Source of the DNA: Diphasiastrum complanatum
Taxonomy: Eukaryota > Streptophyta > Lycopodiopsida > Lycopodiales > Lycopodiaceae
DNA: 64,000 nt
Reading direction: 5' to 3'
Assembly: GCA_029204225.1 (NCBI GenBank)
Contig: CM055113.1
Span: 26,864,995-26,928,994 of the forward strand
The notes under the pieces were generated by a model, which did not search any database, was not told the origin of the DNA, and saw only the letters and a program-made list of their open reading frames with translations. A program made the translations under genes and the position numbers. This document shows positions 34,050 through 47,600 of this stretch, piece after piece (the stretch's first letter is position 1; the number at the start of each line of letters is the position of its first letter).

Positions 34050-37000
34050 TGAAGGTAAAGGAGATCCGTGATCAACTAGCTGCCGTTGGAGAGCAAGTAC
34101 AAGATTGCGAGATCGTTCAATTGACATTGAACAACTTGAGTGAGTCACATCAGATGTTTGTGAGAAGCATTGCCACACGGGAGAATCTTCCAACCTATGA
34201 AGGGCTAGGTGGATTACTTTTGTAGGAAGAGCAATGTCAAGATAACAGGGACTATGATCAAGCTCTTGCAGTTAGAGGACGAGGCGAAAGATTTGGTCGT
34301 GGTAGGTATCAATCGAGAGGAGGAAACTCAAGCCGGGGATCATTTCAACAATTTCATGAGCAAGCTAATGATAGCCCGAATCGAGGCAATTGGAATCAAG
34401 GCCAAGGTCAAGGATGTGGCTATTCCAGGCAAAATAAACTTGGAAATTGTAGGTACTACAACAAAGCTGGCCATTGGGAGCGTGAATGCTTCAAGAAACA
34501 AAAGGAGATAGCACAAAGAAAAGGCAAATTATGCTGATTAACATCAATTTGATGATGATCATTATGAAGACAATTATATTAATCAACATCAATTCAATGA
34601 TGATCAATATGAAGATGATACAGGTGAAAGCTCAAACTTGTTCATTATGGCGCTAATGACAAGTGACGAAGCAAAGGATACCTGGTACATTGACAGTAGA
34701 GCGTCTAAGAACATGACTTTGAGGAAGGAGTGGTTTTCGAAATTCAAGAAAATCCACAATGGCGATGAAGTTGGACAAGCTGATGGCCAATTGCTACCTG
34801 TGAAAGGATTTGGAGTGGTACCACTGAAGCTAGCCAGCGAAATGATAAAGCGGATAAGCAATGTGCAATATGTTCCTGGTTTAGCCAACAATTTACTATC
34901 AGTTGGGATGATGGCTGATCAATAATTCAAGGTTGAGTTTGATAGCAACAAATGTCTCATTAAGGACATCAAGAATCACTACAAAGTGATTGCTACAGGA
35001 GCTAGAGTCAACGGAAATTGACTCTACAAACTGAATGCGAGATCTTTTACTCAAGCTATGGTAAGCATTGTTGATAGTCGAAGTGATCTTTGGCATCAAC
35101 GATTTGGTCATATCAGTGCTCAAAGTTTACAAATTCTGAAAAGAGGTAATCTAGTTACTGGATTGCCTGATATTTCTTTTGAAGGAAAAATCTATGAAGG
35201 TTGCATTTTGGTAAAACAACACAGAGAAAGGTTTCCCAAAAGTGGAGGAAGGAGAGCCAGTGGCATCCTAGATCTTGTCCACAGTGATATATGTGGACCA
35301 ATGCAAACTAGATCTCTTAGTGGCTGCTATTACTTTATTACCTTTATTGATGATTATAGCAGATGCATTTGGATTTATTTCATAAGCAAGAAATCAGACG
35401 CTTTTGCTAAGTTCAAGGAATTCAAGGCATTAGTTGAAAAGCAAACAAGAAGCTACATCAAGACCTTGAGAACTGATGGAGGTGGTGAGTATTTTTCGAC
35501 AGAATTTATTGATTTTTGCAAAGATCAAGGGATCAAGAGACAGACTACAACACCTTATTCACTGCAGCAAAACGGAGTTGTAGAGCGAAAGAATAGATCC
35601 ATTGTTGAGATGGCCAGAGCAATGCTCAAAAGCAAGGGTATGCCAAACACCTTTTGGGCAGAAGCTTGCAGCACAGCTACGCACATTTTGAATCAATGTC
35701 CTACGAAATCTGTGGAAGGTAAGACACCTCATGAAGCTTTTACTGGAAAGAAACCTAATATTTCTCTTTTGAGAGTATTTGGTTGTGATGCTTATGCTCA
35801 TATTCCTGATGAGAAATGAAAAAAATTGGATGCAAAAGCTGTCAAGTGTATTTTCCTCGGATATGATGAGAAGGCCAAGGCATATAGAATGTATGATACA
35901 AATGCACAGAAGCTTGTGATTTCTAGGGATGCTACATTTGACGAGATGGGTCAACAAGGTGAACAATATGAAGAAATCACTAAACCTTTTGATGAGGGAG
36001 CGAAAGTACAGGTAAAAAAAGAAGTGGACTTTGATGCAGAAGACCCAATGGAAAAAGATAAGTTTGAAGCTAAAATCCCTAAGAGAGTACCTAAATGGTA
36101 CTTATCAGTCACAGGTGATGCTAAGAAGGGAGATACTCCCGAATCTAGCGAACAAGGAGAGCTTAGAAAGTCAAGCAAAAATTGAAAACCTTCTGCAAGG
36201 TTAGAAATAAATCTAGCCCTAATGGGTTTTGTGCTAAAGGCTCAAGAACCAAAAACCTTTCATGAAGCAAAGGAGCACAAGGAGTGGCGTGCAGCAATGG
36301 AAACAGAAATGGAGGCCATATCAAAAAATAGGACATGGAAGTTGGTTGAGCTACCTGAGGGTAAGATGCCTATCATTTGCAAATGGATTTATAAGATCAA
36401 ATATGGAGCAGATGGGCAACTCAACAAGTACAAAGCACGGTTGGTTGCAAGATGATTTGAGTAGTAGGAAGGATTGATTTTGAGGAAACCTTCGCACCCG
36501 TAGCTAAGATGGTAACTATACGTTCTATCATTGCTATTTCTACTTTTCATGGCTGGAAGATCCAGCAATTGGACGTTAAATCTACCTTTCTTAATGGAGT
36601 GCTGGATGAAGAGGTGTATTTAGTACAACCTCAAGGATTTGTTGAGCCAGGGAGAGAGAATCTTGTTTGTAAGCTCAACAAAGCTATCTATGGATTGAAG
36701 CAAGCACCACGAGCGTGGTACTCTTGCATTGATGAACACTTCAAGTGAAGGGGAATGGTAAAGAGTAAGGCTGATTCTAATCTTTACATTCTAAAGCAAG
36801 ATTCAGATATAGTGTTCACTGTTCTATACGTGGATGATTTGATTATTACAGGAAGTAATGAGATCTTAATTGATGAAATCAAATCAAATCTTTCCAATTC
36901 CTTTGACATGAGCAATCTAGGATTGATGCACTATTGTCTTGGCATTGAAGTATGGCAAAAGGAAGAGGTTGTCTTTCTTACACAAAGCAAGTATGCACGA

Positions 37001-37770
37001 GATTTGCTTTATAAGTTTCATATCATGATTGTAAGCCTTTGAGTACACCGATGGATGTCAACATGAAGCTTACTGCATATGATGAATCTGAGAAAGTAGA
37101 TGATTACTTGTACAGGCATTTGGTGGGTAGTTTGATCTATTTGACACACACACGGCCTAATATTTCTAATGTTGTTGGTGTTGTTAGTCAATTTATGCAA
37201 AATCCTAGTCAAGCACACTGGAAGTCTGCTAAACGTATTCTCAGGTACATTTGAGGGACATTGAATTTTGGTTTGAAGTATGATCAGCCTGAAGCGCCAA
37301 TGTTGGTAGGTTACATAAATGCTGATTGGGTAGGTAATATTGATGATAGAAGATCTACCAGTGGTCATACGTTCAGTTATGGTACAGTTGCAGTGTCATG
37401 GAGCAACAAAAAACAATCTACAGTAGGCTTATCTTCGACGGAAGCTGAATATCATGCACGCAGAAATGCTACACAGGAAGCAATATGGCTACAAAGATTA
37501 CTTGTTGATTTAGGTCAATCACAGGTGGATGCGACTACTATTTCTTGCGACAACCAAAGTTGCATTCACCTTGCCAAAAATCTCGTTGTACATGCTCGAA
37601 CCAAGCACATCAAAATACATTATCACTTTGTTTGAGAGAAAAAACTTGATGGAACTATTGATCTTGTTTTTTGTAAATCTGAAGATCAAATGGCAGATAT
37701 TTTTACTAAGTCATTAGGTAGATGTAAATTTGAAAAGTTTCATATTTTATTAGGAATAGAAGAATGTAAT
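34050..37770 (+). pseudogene. Copia gag-pol of the decayed element
   Basis: Gag: EIRDQLAAVGEQVQDCEIV and NLSESHQMFVRSI, then an Arg-Gly-rich stretch (RGRGERFGRGRYQSRGG) and a knuckle CRYYNKAGHWEREC in which the second Cys has become Tyr. Protease: WYIDSRAS at about 34685, where DSGAS has become DSRAS. GAG-pre-integrase: LWHQRFGHIS. Integrase 35260-35819: HSDICGPM, TDGGGEY, and QQNGVVERKNR. RT: KWIYKIKYGADG, IQQLDVKSTFLNG (the usual DVK/DVxTAFLxG box), YVDDLI. RNase H: DRRSTSGHTF, LSSTEAEYHA. Stops near 35018, 35817, 36452, 36748, 37039, 37255 and 37633. The mutated catalytic and zinc residues and the stops make it inactive. Confidence 0.92.
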
Positions 37771-37787
37771 TTATCATTGAGGGAGAG

Positions 37788-38008
37788 TGTTAGAAACCAA
37801 TGATAAACTTGTTACTGTTTATGATTTACTATTGATAGCTGTTACCAGCTGTAAGTAGTTATAGGCTAGTCTATAGTCAACTACTAGTTTTCTCTCTCTA
37901 TATATTCAGGGTTTATTGTACTCTCTTTCATTCAGTGTGATATAGTATGATGGTGTGTTCTTCCTCTTTTTCTTGGTGATTTCTTATGGTGATTTATTTA
38001 TAGTGCTC
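37788..38008 (+). repeat. 3' LTR of the decayed copia element
   Basis: 221 bp, pairs with 33461-33695; preceded by the purine tract. Confidence 0.85.
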
Positions 38009-38014
38009 ATCAAA

Positions 38015-40660
38015 TTATTGACAAGTACTCATACCTTTATTTTAAGAGTCAAAGGCTTAAATGATGATCTTGCATGTATTGATGATAGTATTAAAAATGT
38101 AGAGCTTGTACAAGGAATGCTCAATGGATTGTTGGACAATGATGCTAAGCTTGTGCAAAGTGTTTCTATTCAAAAGACATTGCCAATTTTGGAGGACTTG
38201 CAAGAGGTCTTAGTGGCTGAAGAAAATAGGCTACAAGCAAGAGGAGGCGTCACTTCTACTCGAGGAGGAGAAGATGCATTGTTCTCAAAGGGCAAATTCA
38301 AAGGCAAAGGCAAAGGTAAGGGATTCAAGAAACAAGGGAACTTGGATCAAGGTGAGGCATCTTCCTTTGGTGGTAGGAAGAAGGATGAATTTAAGGTTAT
38401 GTTTTTCTATTGTGGATTGAAAGGACACTTGCTAGTGATTTTTTTAAGAAAAAGAGATATCAAGGAAATCTCACTCTAGATGATGATGATGATGATGAAT
38501 ATAATGGTAATGATTCCTTTGTAATGTCTTCAAATTTGTTGTCAAGTGAAGGATATCAATCCATGGTGGATTGATTTTGGGGCAAGTTCTTATATGACAA
38601 GTCATAAAGAGTATTATTTTTGTTTGATGAATAGGAAAATCAACTTGAAGAATCTTCTTAGAATAAGTTTTGTTCATACCATCTATAACTAAGAATCTTC
38701 TTAGAGTAAGTCAAATGGTTGATAAGGTCTAGAAGTGGAGTTAGTTAAAAATACTTGCTTGATCAAAATGAAAGAAATCTTGATTGCAAGAGGGAAAAGG
38801 CAAGGTAGATTGTTCAAAATTGATGCTTGTGTTGTTGCTAACCAAGATGGATTTGTGGCAAGGGAGCAATTGACAAGTCAAGAGGTCTAGCATAAAATGT
38901 CGGGGCATCTCAACTTTGGAACTGATGGCAAAAAGGAAAGTAGTCATTGGTCTTTCTAAATCTCTTACTAGCATCAATCATGGAAGTGAACATTGTGCTT
39001 TATCTAAGTCACATAGACTACTTACAATAGATCTAACTCAAGATCTAGTAAGCCCTTTTAACTTGTACATTTAGACATACATAATATAAGTACGATTAGA
39101 AATGGTGGTGATAAGATGTATGTCACATTTATTGATGAATTTAGTAGATTTACTTGGGTATATCTTCTAAAGAGCAAAGATGAGGTGTTTGATGTTTTTG
39201 TGAAGTTCAAGAATTCAAGGGAGAACCAATTCAACACCAAGATCAAGTCCTTGATGGTGGTGAGTACATTCCGACCAATTCAAGGAGTATTTTGATGCAC
39301 ATGGGATCAAGAGGGAGCTATCAAGCCCAAGGACTCCACATAAACAAAATGTAGTGGCCGAGAGGAAGAATCAAATTTTTTTAGAAGGTGCCAAATCTAT
39401 GAGATCAAGTGCCAATCTTCCTAAGTCGTTTTTGGGCATGTGCAAATTATCTTTGTAATAGGTGGCCGAGTGTACCATTGGATGGTAGGACATCTTTTGA
39501 AGCTCTTTTTGGTAGGAGGCTCAGTGTCAACTATTTTAAAATCTTTGATCTACTTGCTATGTCAACATTGGCACTTGATGATAGGGCTAAAGAGGATCCT
39601 TCATCAAAGAAAGGCATTTTTTTTTTTGGATATAGTGAAGTAAGTAAAGCATATACAGTTTACATTCTTTCAAAAAGAAAAGTGTTCACAAGTAGGAATG
39701 CCATATTTTATGAAGGAAATGTTCCAAAGGTTGATGTTGATGGTGGTGTTGATGATGGATCTAACATTTTTGATGATGTTTATGGTTCTTTGGATGGTGG
39801 TGATGGAGAGAAATCTACAAGTCAAAACTCTAGGAGGACATCAAGGCAAAGGCAAAAACCATCAAGGCTCACATATGATGAGCAGGGTAAACAAATTGTT
39901 GAGGGTACAAATTTTGATTTCCTAACTTCTTTAGATGAACCTAGTTGTGTAGAGGAAGCAAGGCAAAAGAAGGAGTGGATCCAAGCAATGGATCTTGAGT
40001 ATCAAGCTCTTTTGAAGAACAACACTTGGAGGTTGGTGAAGCTTCCACAAGAAAGGAAGGCAATTGGGTTCAAATGGATCTTCAAGGTGAAGACAAACCA
40101 AGGTGAATCTATCAACAAGTATAAAGCGAGCTACCTGGTGGTAAAAGGAATCCTAGCCTACTTTCCAACTATACAAATTTGGCAGACATGTAATTCGACT
40201 TGATAATCAAGATCAAACACAATGGATTATTTAGACATGTTTGATACATGAGCATAATTCAAATGACCAAGTCTGTAATGTCAAAGTGATTAGAGGTAGA
40301 ATAGCAATGACTTGATTTATACAAGTATCCTTGCCTCCTTCCGAGTGCTAGGATCTTGTTTGTATTATCGACTACTGTGCAAAAATGAGAGTAAATATGC
40401 AACAACATGAATGGAGCTAGATTAACATGGGATTTATGAGAGTGGAGAACTAAATACAACACTAACCATATTTTGTGACAACCTTTCAGCTCAAAGTTTG
40501 GCTAACAACCCATTTTTTCATGCAAGGAGCAAGCACATTGAGGTTGCACATCACTTTGTGAGGGATCATGTCTTGGTTTTTGTTTTAAAATCACTTAGTC
40601 ATGTAAAAATTTATCTTTTGCTTTACTTGGCAATTTTGGCCATTATGACTAGTTTAGGGC
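38015..40660 (+). pseudogene. Copia relic related to the complete element, 5' and RT deleted
   Basis: Starts inside gag: THTFILRVKGLNDDLACI and KTLPILEDLQEVLVAEENR match the complete element's gag (AHTFVLRVKELNKELAFI, KLPILEELQGTLMAEESRR). Then a basic linker, a knuckle missing residues (FFYCGLKGHLL), protease WWIDFGASSYMTS (DSG changed to DFG), integrase fragments (FIDEFSRFTWVYLLKSKDE), the integrase C-terminus 39409-39800, and RT only up to KWIFKVKTNQGESINKYKA near 40120. An unrelated stretch of about 300 bases replaces the rest of RT, after which the pol end (HARSKHIEVAHHFV) reappears at 40490-40570. Many stops. Confidence 0.85.
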
Positions 40661-42240
40661 AAGTTTTGGATAAGCTAGGCCAAACCCATCTATTTGAAGG
40701 AGAGATAATCATCATTCTCTATTATAAATACCAGGTAGCTCATGGAGAATCTAGAACCTAATAAGTATTTCCATTTTGGAAGCTTTGCACTTGTTAACAG
40801 AAGATTAACTCAGATCTCTTCATGTTTTGAATATCTTTTGATTATACCAAGTTATGTTGTGTAGATCTTGATCAAACTAGAAATTCCGTGTGTAGAATTG
40901 TCTACAAGTTTGACATTTTTTTTGTGCATCTTCACTTTTGGCTAGATATATATTTAGAATCATTTTGGATCTTAAATTTTCACAGGCCATGTCTTTGAGG
41001 ATGGTCCTAGAAGAATGCCTATTTAGTGATGCACTCAAAATACATTAACTTGGAAAAAATGAGATCTTCTAATATCTAGATCCATATAATTGCCTATTTA
41101 GTGATGCACTCAAAATACATTAACTTGGAAAAAATGAGATCTTCTAATATCTAGATCCATATAATTGACTGCAATTTCTTCGTGTCTCAAAAAATGATAA
41201 AGAGTAATAAATGTTTCACATAAGTGTACAAGGTCTACACATGTTTTGAACATATAAGGTGCCCACAAGTTTTGCTACTATGGAAAGATCCATTTTGCTT
41301 CACATGGTGAGATGTTTGTTGAAATGACAAGCTAAAACTTCCATATTCTTTAGCAAAAAAAAGTGTAGGATGTAATACAATATACTATAACCAATTTTTA
41401 GTTTTTTATTATGCGTGTGTGTGTGTGTGTGTATAACAAATACATCATTATATTGCTATGTTAGAGCGTTGTATAATTGAGACATTAGTCACAAAAACCC
41501 TGTGTGATTGCTACAAGCACACAAGTGAACCCATGTTGTATGTGTAACAAACTGTTTGTGAAGGACATGACACATTTCGAGGCCATTGTAGCTCTTTCAT
41601 CTTTGTTGTAAGACCAATTGAAATGTCAAGGTTGATGGGACGAGTTGGTTAAGAGGGAAATTGTTGCCACACTAATGCATGCTCAAACCTTGCCTACCAT
41701 GTTGTTGACATCTTGTGCTCTTCGGTTAGGTTCAGCATAGCATTGTACATTTGTGCATAAAAATGCTAGTCCGTTGTGATTGCATTAATGTGCCCATTAT
41801 AAAAAAGAGACCGTTTGAAATTAGTGAAATGATGTGTAAGACTAGTTTCCAAATTGCACCACTCAAGTCAAACTTGATTAAAATCATGTTTTAGACTAGT
41901 CACCTAATTGCACCACCATAATCGTGCCACATGTAAATAGGAATTCCATTGCTAGTAAGCTTCAAGTTTGCACATTTACGTCACTCAAGAAAAGTACACC
42001 ACTCGAAAAGTAAGTGCAATTGGTACAAGTATTTAAATTCAAATGTCTTAGAGCTCTCCTACCCACTTGCATCATTGTGTCATTTGTCAATAGGTACCCA
42101 TGTCATGCATCATATTTTAGGGCCATATAATTTTCCCTTAGTGTGATGTGCAATTTAAATAATGTAGCATAATATAAAATTATGGATTTTTTCTCTCACG
42201 ATAATAATTATTTGCACTATCATCAACTTATGCACAATAT
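40661..42240. other. Non-coding DNA with a tandem duplication and a GT tract
   Basis: No gene supported. Contains the 75-bp tandem repeat at 41016-41165 and a short (GT)n tract at about 41414-41432. Small ORFs such as 41949-42146 have no homologue here and no splice context. Confidence 0.55.
41016..41165 (+). repeat. Perfect 75-bp tandem duplication
   Basis: Unit TGCCTATTTAGTGATGCACT... at 41016-41090 is repeated at 41091-41165 with no mismatch seen, so it is very recent (or an assembly artefact). Confidence 0.95.
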
Positions 42241-42660
42241 GTACACTCTATATTTGTGGAAAAGCCAAGCCAATTATGAAGCACAAGGCTCCATTACACT
42301 GTATACCATAAAAACCATGATTCAAGCATTGACAACTCTTAGACAACTTGGCTACTATGAGGGATAAGATAACGAGACTTCATTGTTTTAATGGACCGAC
42401 TTCCAATGGGACCACCAGGGGATCATATGACCAAGCATGTTTGGAGTTTCTACCACAATGCAAAGCCCACCTGACAAGAGAAGGTGGTCTCGCGGGCTGT
42501 TTAGAGTCACCATGTGGGCCTTGCCTTTTTCTTATATATTTTGCAAGTCTATTGTTAGTAGATATTGGTGTGAACATGGTTAAAATAGAAACACATTCAT
42601 GGTGGAGTGTGAAATCCTCTCTTTGTTGTTTATAATGAATCCTCCTCCACATGAGAGTCA
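42240..42660. repeat. Right arm of the diverged segmental duplication (partner 40-470)
   Basis: Carries blocks matching 40-470 in the same order and at the same side of the small membrane-protein gene. ORFs here (42348-42635 plus, 42380-42664 minus) overlap each other and have no support. Confidence 0.6.
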
Positions 42661-43252
42661 ACACGGTGATTCAAAATATCATCAAAATTTTGTCATGTGG
42701 CTCAAGATCCATTCAAATAGTTAAAAGATAAATAAAACAATGATTGCAATTTTCAAAAATAAAATTTAGAAATAAAGTCTCATCTTATTGTATGGCCTCA
42801 AAATTTTGTGATCTTTTTAGTTTTGAGCGCACACGATACCCAAGTGCCACCACAATTTTCCATGGACCTCCACAACCACATCTACACAGAGATTTGTGGA
42901 GTGGAATGTAGAGGTTTTTTTTTATTATATATACGTGAAGGTTGTGGAGACTTTGTTAAATATATAAATAAAAGTTGTGGAGACTTGCCAACAACTTATA
43001 ATATAAAAAAATACATGTCAATTTTTAGCACACTAGGTCTTTGGGCAGCTTATTGGCAATCAAAATTTATATTCTTAAGAACAAACGTGTGACTGTGGAT
43101 GCCAAGGGGGCCAAAAGTGGGCATTCATGCAAATGAACTAAATTATATGCAATAATACTAGTCAACCCACCTCACCTATCATCTCTAGTTTCTATATAAT
43201 TTTCAACAAAGAAACTTCTCCTGAATCTCATCCAGGCTCCATCGTTTTGAAC

Positions 43253-43258
43253 TATAAA
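43253..43258 (+). promoter_or_regulatory. Candidate TATA box of small membrane-protein gene, copy 2
   Basis: TATAAA within GAACTATAAAGCC, about 170 bases upstream of the ATG at 43426. Confidence 0.4.
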
Positions 43259-43425
43259 GCCGTCCGCTTTGTAACTTCAAAGACAGAGGATCCCCACTTT
43301 AATACTTCCAATTGGCTTCTGGTATTGCCTAATCTTTGATCGACGGATTCCGATGTAGTAATCTATTGCAGATCTCGACACAGTTTTTGTTTCTGTGGAG
43401 ATCCTTGTGCGGTTTGTAAGTGAAG

Positions 43426-43710
43426 ATGTTGGATTCATCAAGCGCAGCAGTGCGAGCCCTTCGTATCGATTATGCTGAAAATAAAGACAGATCATCGCAA
43501 AAGAATCAGCAGGGAAGCTTGGCGAAGCTGGTGCAATGTACTTCGGACGCCTACAACATGTTCTTTGCAACGCTATTCCTCCTTTTCTTCGTGGGCGCGG
43601 GTGTAGCATTTGCTTCTTTCAGTGAAAACTCTATAACTTATCGTGATTTGTGCCATCTTTCTCAGCCAAAAGCTAGAAACGGCGATGACCATCAAATGAG
43701 ACATTCCTGA
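43426..43710 (+). CDS. Small single-helix membrane protein, copy 2, 94 residues
   Basis: Family not recognised; no function assigned. The ATG at 43426 is chosen over the in-frame GTG at 43420. Residues 1-37 are hydrophilic (DYAENKDRSSQKNQQG), followed by QCTSDAY and one hydrophobic helix at about 45-64 (NMFFATLFLLFFVGAGVAFA), then a polar tail (YRDLCHLSQPKARNGDD) ending in TGA. It could be a one-pass membrane protein with a short N-terminal and a short C-terminal segment. Copy 1 at 788 matches in the core, the upstream TATTGCAGATCTCGA block and the 3' flank. After the TGA, copy 1's tail reads on for about 15 codons where copy 2 has this stop (TGA against CAA), so copy 2 may be slightly truncated. 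The frame of the core is intact. Confidence 0.6.
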   Translation: MLDSSSAAVRALRIDYAENKDRSSQKNQQGSLAKLVQCTSDAYNMFFATLFLLFFVGAGVAFASFSENSITYRDLCHLSQPKARNGDDHQMRHS

Positions 43711-43839
43711 TCCAGTTTGGAGAAGGATGAACCCACTATATATGGTGGCAGGGTGATCAGTAAGAACATGTCAGGGCTATGAACTAACATCGCGTTAGAG
43801 GCATGAGTTATAAATGTTTTTTTCCTTCTTGTAATATGA

Positions 43840-44640
43840 AAAAGTATCAGACGTAACGTCTATGTGCAGATCTATGATATTGGGTGTCTGTTCTTCCTTT
43901 CTGACGAGAGAATCAGCAGCTGTAATCCGTGGGGATTTTTGTGAGAAGCGTTAAAACTTCAACGCAGTGTACAAAGTATTCAGTAGTAATTATACGTCTC
44001 TTATTGATTCTTCTTCTTCATGGTAGTGGTACTAATGCGGTTTGCGGTCTGTAGTGCAATTTTGAAGAGCTCCAGCCTGTGTAAGTGAAACTTCCAGGAT
44101 CAAACAAAATAAATTAGACCTGATTTGTTCTCGCATCTTCTTACAAACATGTATGAACTTATGATAATATAAGTTAAATTTTAGACATTTCACTACTTTT
44201 TTATTCACTCGATCAAAATTGATGAATTTTTATTGTAACCAAAATGTTGACCTGATTTCAGTTGTAACAAAACTCGTCCTAGTGACAGATGTGTTCTAGA
44301 AGGCTGATAGAGGACTGGCGAGTTATGTGTGAAATTCTTTGACTCCGTTGATGTGGTTTTCTGGCACTTGATCCATTTCTATAGTGAACGGAGATCTGAT
44401 CTCGTGATGGATCTTGAGACTGATTCTCTCTATTCTATTTATCACTGAACTTCCAAGCAATCATACTGAATCTAGAAGAAGAATTAAAATGGAACAATAA
44501 AAATAAAAACACACGACACTGGAACAAACGACAAAGGACTGGTACATGCATGCAGACACATAGAACAATGAATGTGATCAATACATTTCAAGATGAAAGC
44601 AGTGCTCATAATACTGCCTAAGTCAACTCCCATTCACTAT
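43840..44640. other. Non-coding flank, no gene seen
   Basis: A CTTCTTGTAATATG block near 43829 matches the 3' region of copy 1. The rest has no supported ORF. The right side leads into a minus-strand gypsy element. Confidence 0.5.
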
Positions 44641-47600
44641 AGAATCTAAGGGAATGTCTTCTAGTGTTTTAAGACGGGCATATCCTGAAGAAAAGATCTG
44701 ATCAATAATGTATGGTCCTTGCCCTTATGTGCCTTAGCTTGGTAAATGAGTACCTTATCCCCCTCTTTAAGCTCCTTGAGCTTAATTAAACGATTATGCC
44801 AATCTTTTTGTCAATGCTTAAGAACATGTTGTGCATGGACACTAATGGTACGGGTTTCATAGAGCCTTCCAAGATGGAATAGATGGTTGGCTAAGATTTG
44901 TTTGGAATCTAATTGCAGATCATAGGCCAAGCGTAAAAATGGGACATAAAATTTAACTGGCATAACTGCTTCTCGGTCATAAGTCAACTGAAAAGAGGTA
45001 GATCCAGAAGATTTCTTGGGAGTTGTGCGATACACCCAAAGCATAGCATGCAATTTCAGTTCCCAATCAGATCTACTGGCCTCTATTGTTTTAGCGAGGA
45101 TTTTGCATAAAATCTTATTAGTGGACTCAGCTTGGCCATTATATCGAGGATAAGAAGGGGCACTTTTCCTTGTACCACTAGGAAGGTGGATAATAAGTGT
45201 TCGATTACTGCATTTAAGAAATGTGTTCCCCTATCACTAACAATTTTTAGTGGGAAACTGTAGCGCAGGCATCCCAAAGGGAGCCGGGAACCACGACTTA
45301 GCTTCCCAGCCTTCAACTCTTGCCATCCAAACCCACTTGACCTACAAGCAGCCAACTCGCCAACAACGATCAGACTTAACCAACTTGAAGTTCCGAAAAC
45401 CAACATTGAGATCCAACCTGGCGCCATGCCAGATTGGGGGTCCCGATGTGGGTGACTTCCCTCCAAGCAAGCCGCCCGACATACATCAAACTTGACCAAC
45501 TCGAAGCTTCGTTACAAAACGAGTAACATCCATTCCAAGCAAGCGGTCTGACTTACATCAGACTTAACCAACTGAAAGCTTCGTCACGAGCGCTGGAAGC
45601 CAACCTGGCGCCACGCCAGACTGGACAGCCATAAACAGGTAACTTCCACCCAAGCAAGCCATCCAACTCAACCGACAGGTTAGAGCCCGTTCCCCAAGAG
45701 CTTACCCCATTCACGTTCATGCAAGGAACACTCAGAACCACAAGCCGCGACAGATATGGAGACAACCAGTTCCTGGACCAAATGGTCCCGATAGCATACC
45801 GCCGGCGCCACGGACCGAATGGTCCCGACGGCATACCGCTGGCGTCCTAGGATACGACCCTTAGCTATGTGCCAACTTAAAAATTTGGAAGCGGCCTTAC
45901 AACTGGCGCTTTTACCGAACACTGAAACCCAGAAGGTAATTAGAGTCAGTTTGAGGAAAATCCCACTTTATTGATAAATCTGAGAAGGTTACATTTCAAG
46001 TGTGTGACCGACCCTAGTCTCCCGGGCGCTAGCATGCCAAGGCGAGAGCCATGACAACATTCCAGCAAGGGAGGCTGAGACTTGGTTGGAGCTCGCCCTA
46101 AGTCGCAAGCCGCACTCCCCTATAGTATTGGTGTGATTCGGCACCCCCCCTCATACCAAGCACTCTACCCAAGTTGGTAAAGCATGTTTTTCTCTCTCTA
46201 GAATTTTCTCTTTCTAGAAAGTCATTTTCTCTCTCTATATTTTATTGATCTCCAGGCTTCCTTTAATCATGCCTAGATCGTGTGAGGTGATTGCACATCG
46301 ATCTGAGCTCTCTGGACTCCGCTAGAACCGATCAAAGATTTTCAGCCATAGGAACTTGGTGCCGGTTGGATTCTGGTCACAGTGGCGCCGCTCCCGGCGC
46401 CGACGTCGGGAGCAGCAGGGGCGCTGCTGGTGCCGGGGACATAGCTGGCGCCAGAAGTAAATCTTGTAACAGCAACCAAAGCGCACTATAACCTGCTTGT
46501 AAAGGAATTTTGCAGTGGATTTTGCATCCGTAGATTCAACAACATGAGCTTCGGCCCACTTAGTGCAATAGTTGGTGGCTACGATAATATATATAGATTG
46601 TGTGAATCTTGCAGCTAGACTAATCGGTCTCACATAATCAATTTTCCATTCAAAGAATGCTTGTTCAAACAATATGGGATTTAATGGCATGTAATCCTTG
46701 AATTGAGGTCGTTTCCCTCGTTGGCATACATCGCATGCCATTACAAATTGATGTGTATCCTTAAATAATGGTGGCCACCAGAATCCTTTTGTGATGTTGT
46801 CTCAGAAGAGAAGTGTCCACCACCTCCACTTCCTTGATGAGTTAGGGACATGATGAGTGTTGTTTCTCCCTGAGACATCTACAAATGATTCTGTCTATCC
46901 CTTTTTTATATAGTTGTCTCAACAATGAGAGTGTAGGGAGCAGATTTGTAAATCAATGCTCGCTGAGCGGGTTTAGGTAGATTTGGATGGAGTAAGATAT
47001 TGAATAATTTCTCTGGCCCAAACTAGGGTGTAGTCTACCTGAAATAAGATGGCATCAGGAAGTCATCGTTAACACCTTTTGTTGGTTTGTCATTGCTAGG
47101 AATTCATGAAAGATGATCAACTAAAAAAAGTTGTGAACCCTTCTAACAACAACACGAAACTCAAATTCTCGAAGTAATAACAACTAGCGTTCTATACGTC
47201 CAGTTGTGCATGTCTTGTTCAAAAGATATGATAACACTTGATGATCGATATAAAACACAAAGGTTTTTTCTAAAAGATAATGATGAAACTTTTGAATAGC
47301 ATACACCATAGCAAGCGGCTTCCACTCGGTAGTAGTATAGTTCATCTCGGCCAGAATTAGTTGTCTACTCATGAATCAGATAGGATAATCCATGGAATCC
47401 TCACTTGGATGCATCAAGACAATGGCTAGATTATGATTGAGTTCCTTAAACGCATGGCCATGCTCGTCCACCCATTTTGGATCTATGACTAACCGGTACA
47501 TCCAACATGTCTTACTTGCAAAGTCACGTACTTGGCAACGATAGTAATTATTGTGAGATTAGGACCTCATGCACGGTTTTAGGTATGGGCATCTCTACAA

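Larger units (their letters stand above)
33461..38008 (+). mobile_element. Decayed Ty1/copia element with both LTRs
   Basis: Short LTRs at 33461-33695 and 37788-38008 start TGTTAGAAACCAATG and agree through TAGTGCTC, with scattered mismatches and a T-run indel. A purine tract (GAGGGAGAG) abuts the 3' LTR. All coding domains are present in order but with many stops. No clear primer site or target duplication was found, and the 3' LTR is directly joined to another copia relic. Confidence 0.88.

Noticed and set aside
42348-42664. Overlapping 94-95-codon ORFs on both strands
   Set aside because: They lie in the diverged duplicated flank; the matching region near 300-470 does not keep either frame open.
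46291-46491. 66-codon Gly/Ala-rich ORF in the GC-rich insertion
   Set aside because: Arises from GC-rich repeat-like sequence with GGCGCC units; no protein pattern.
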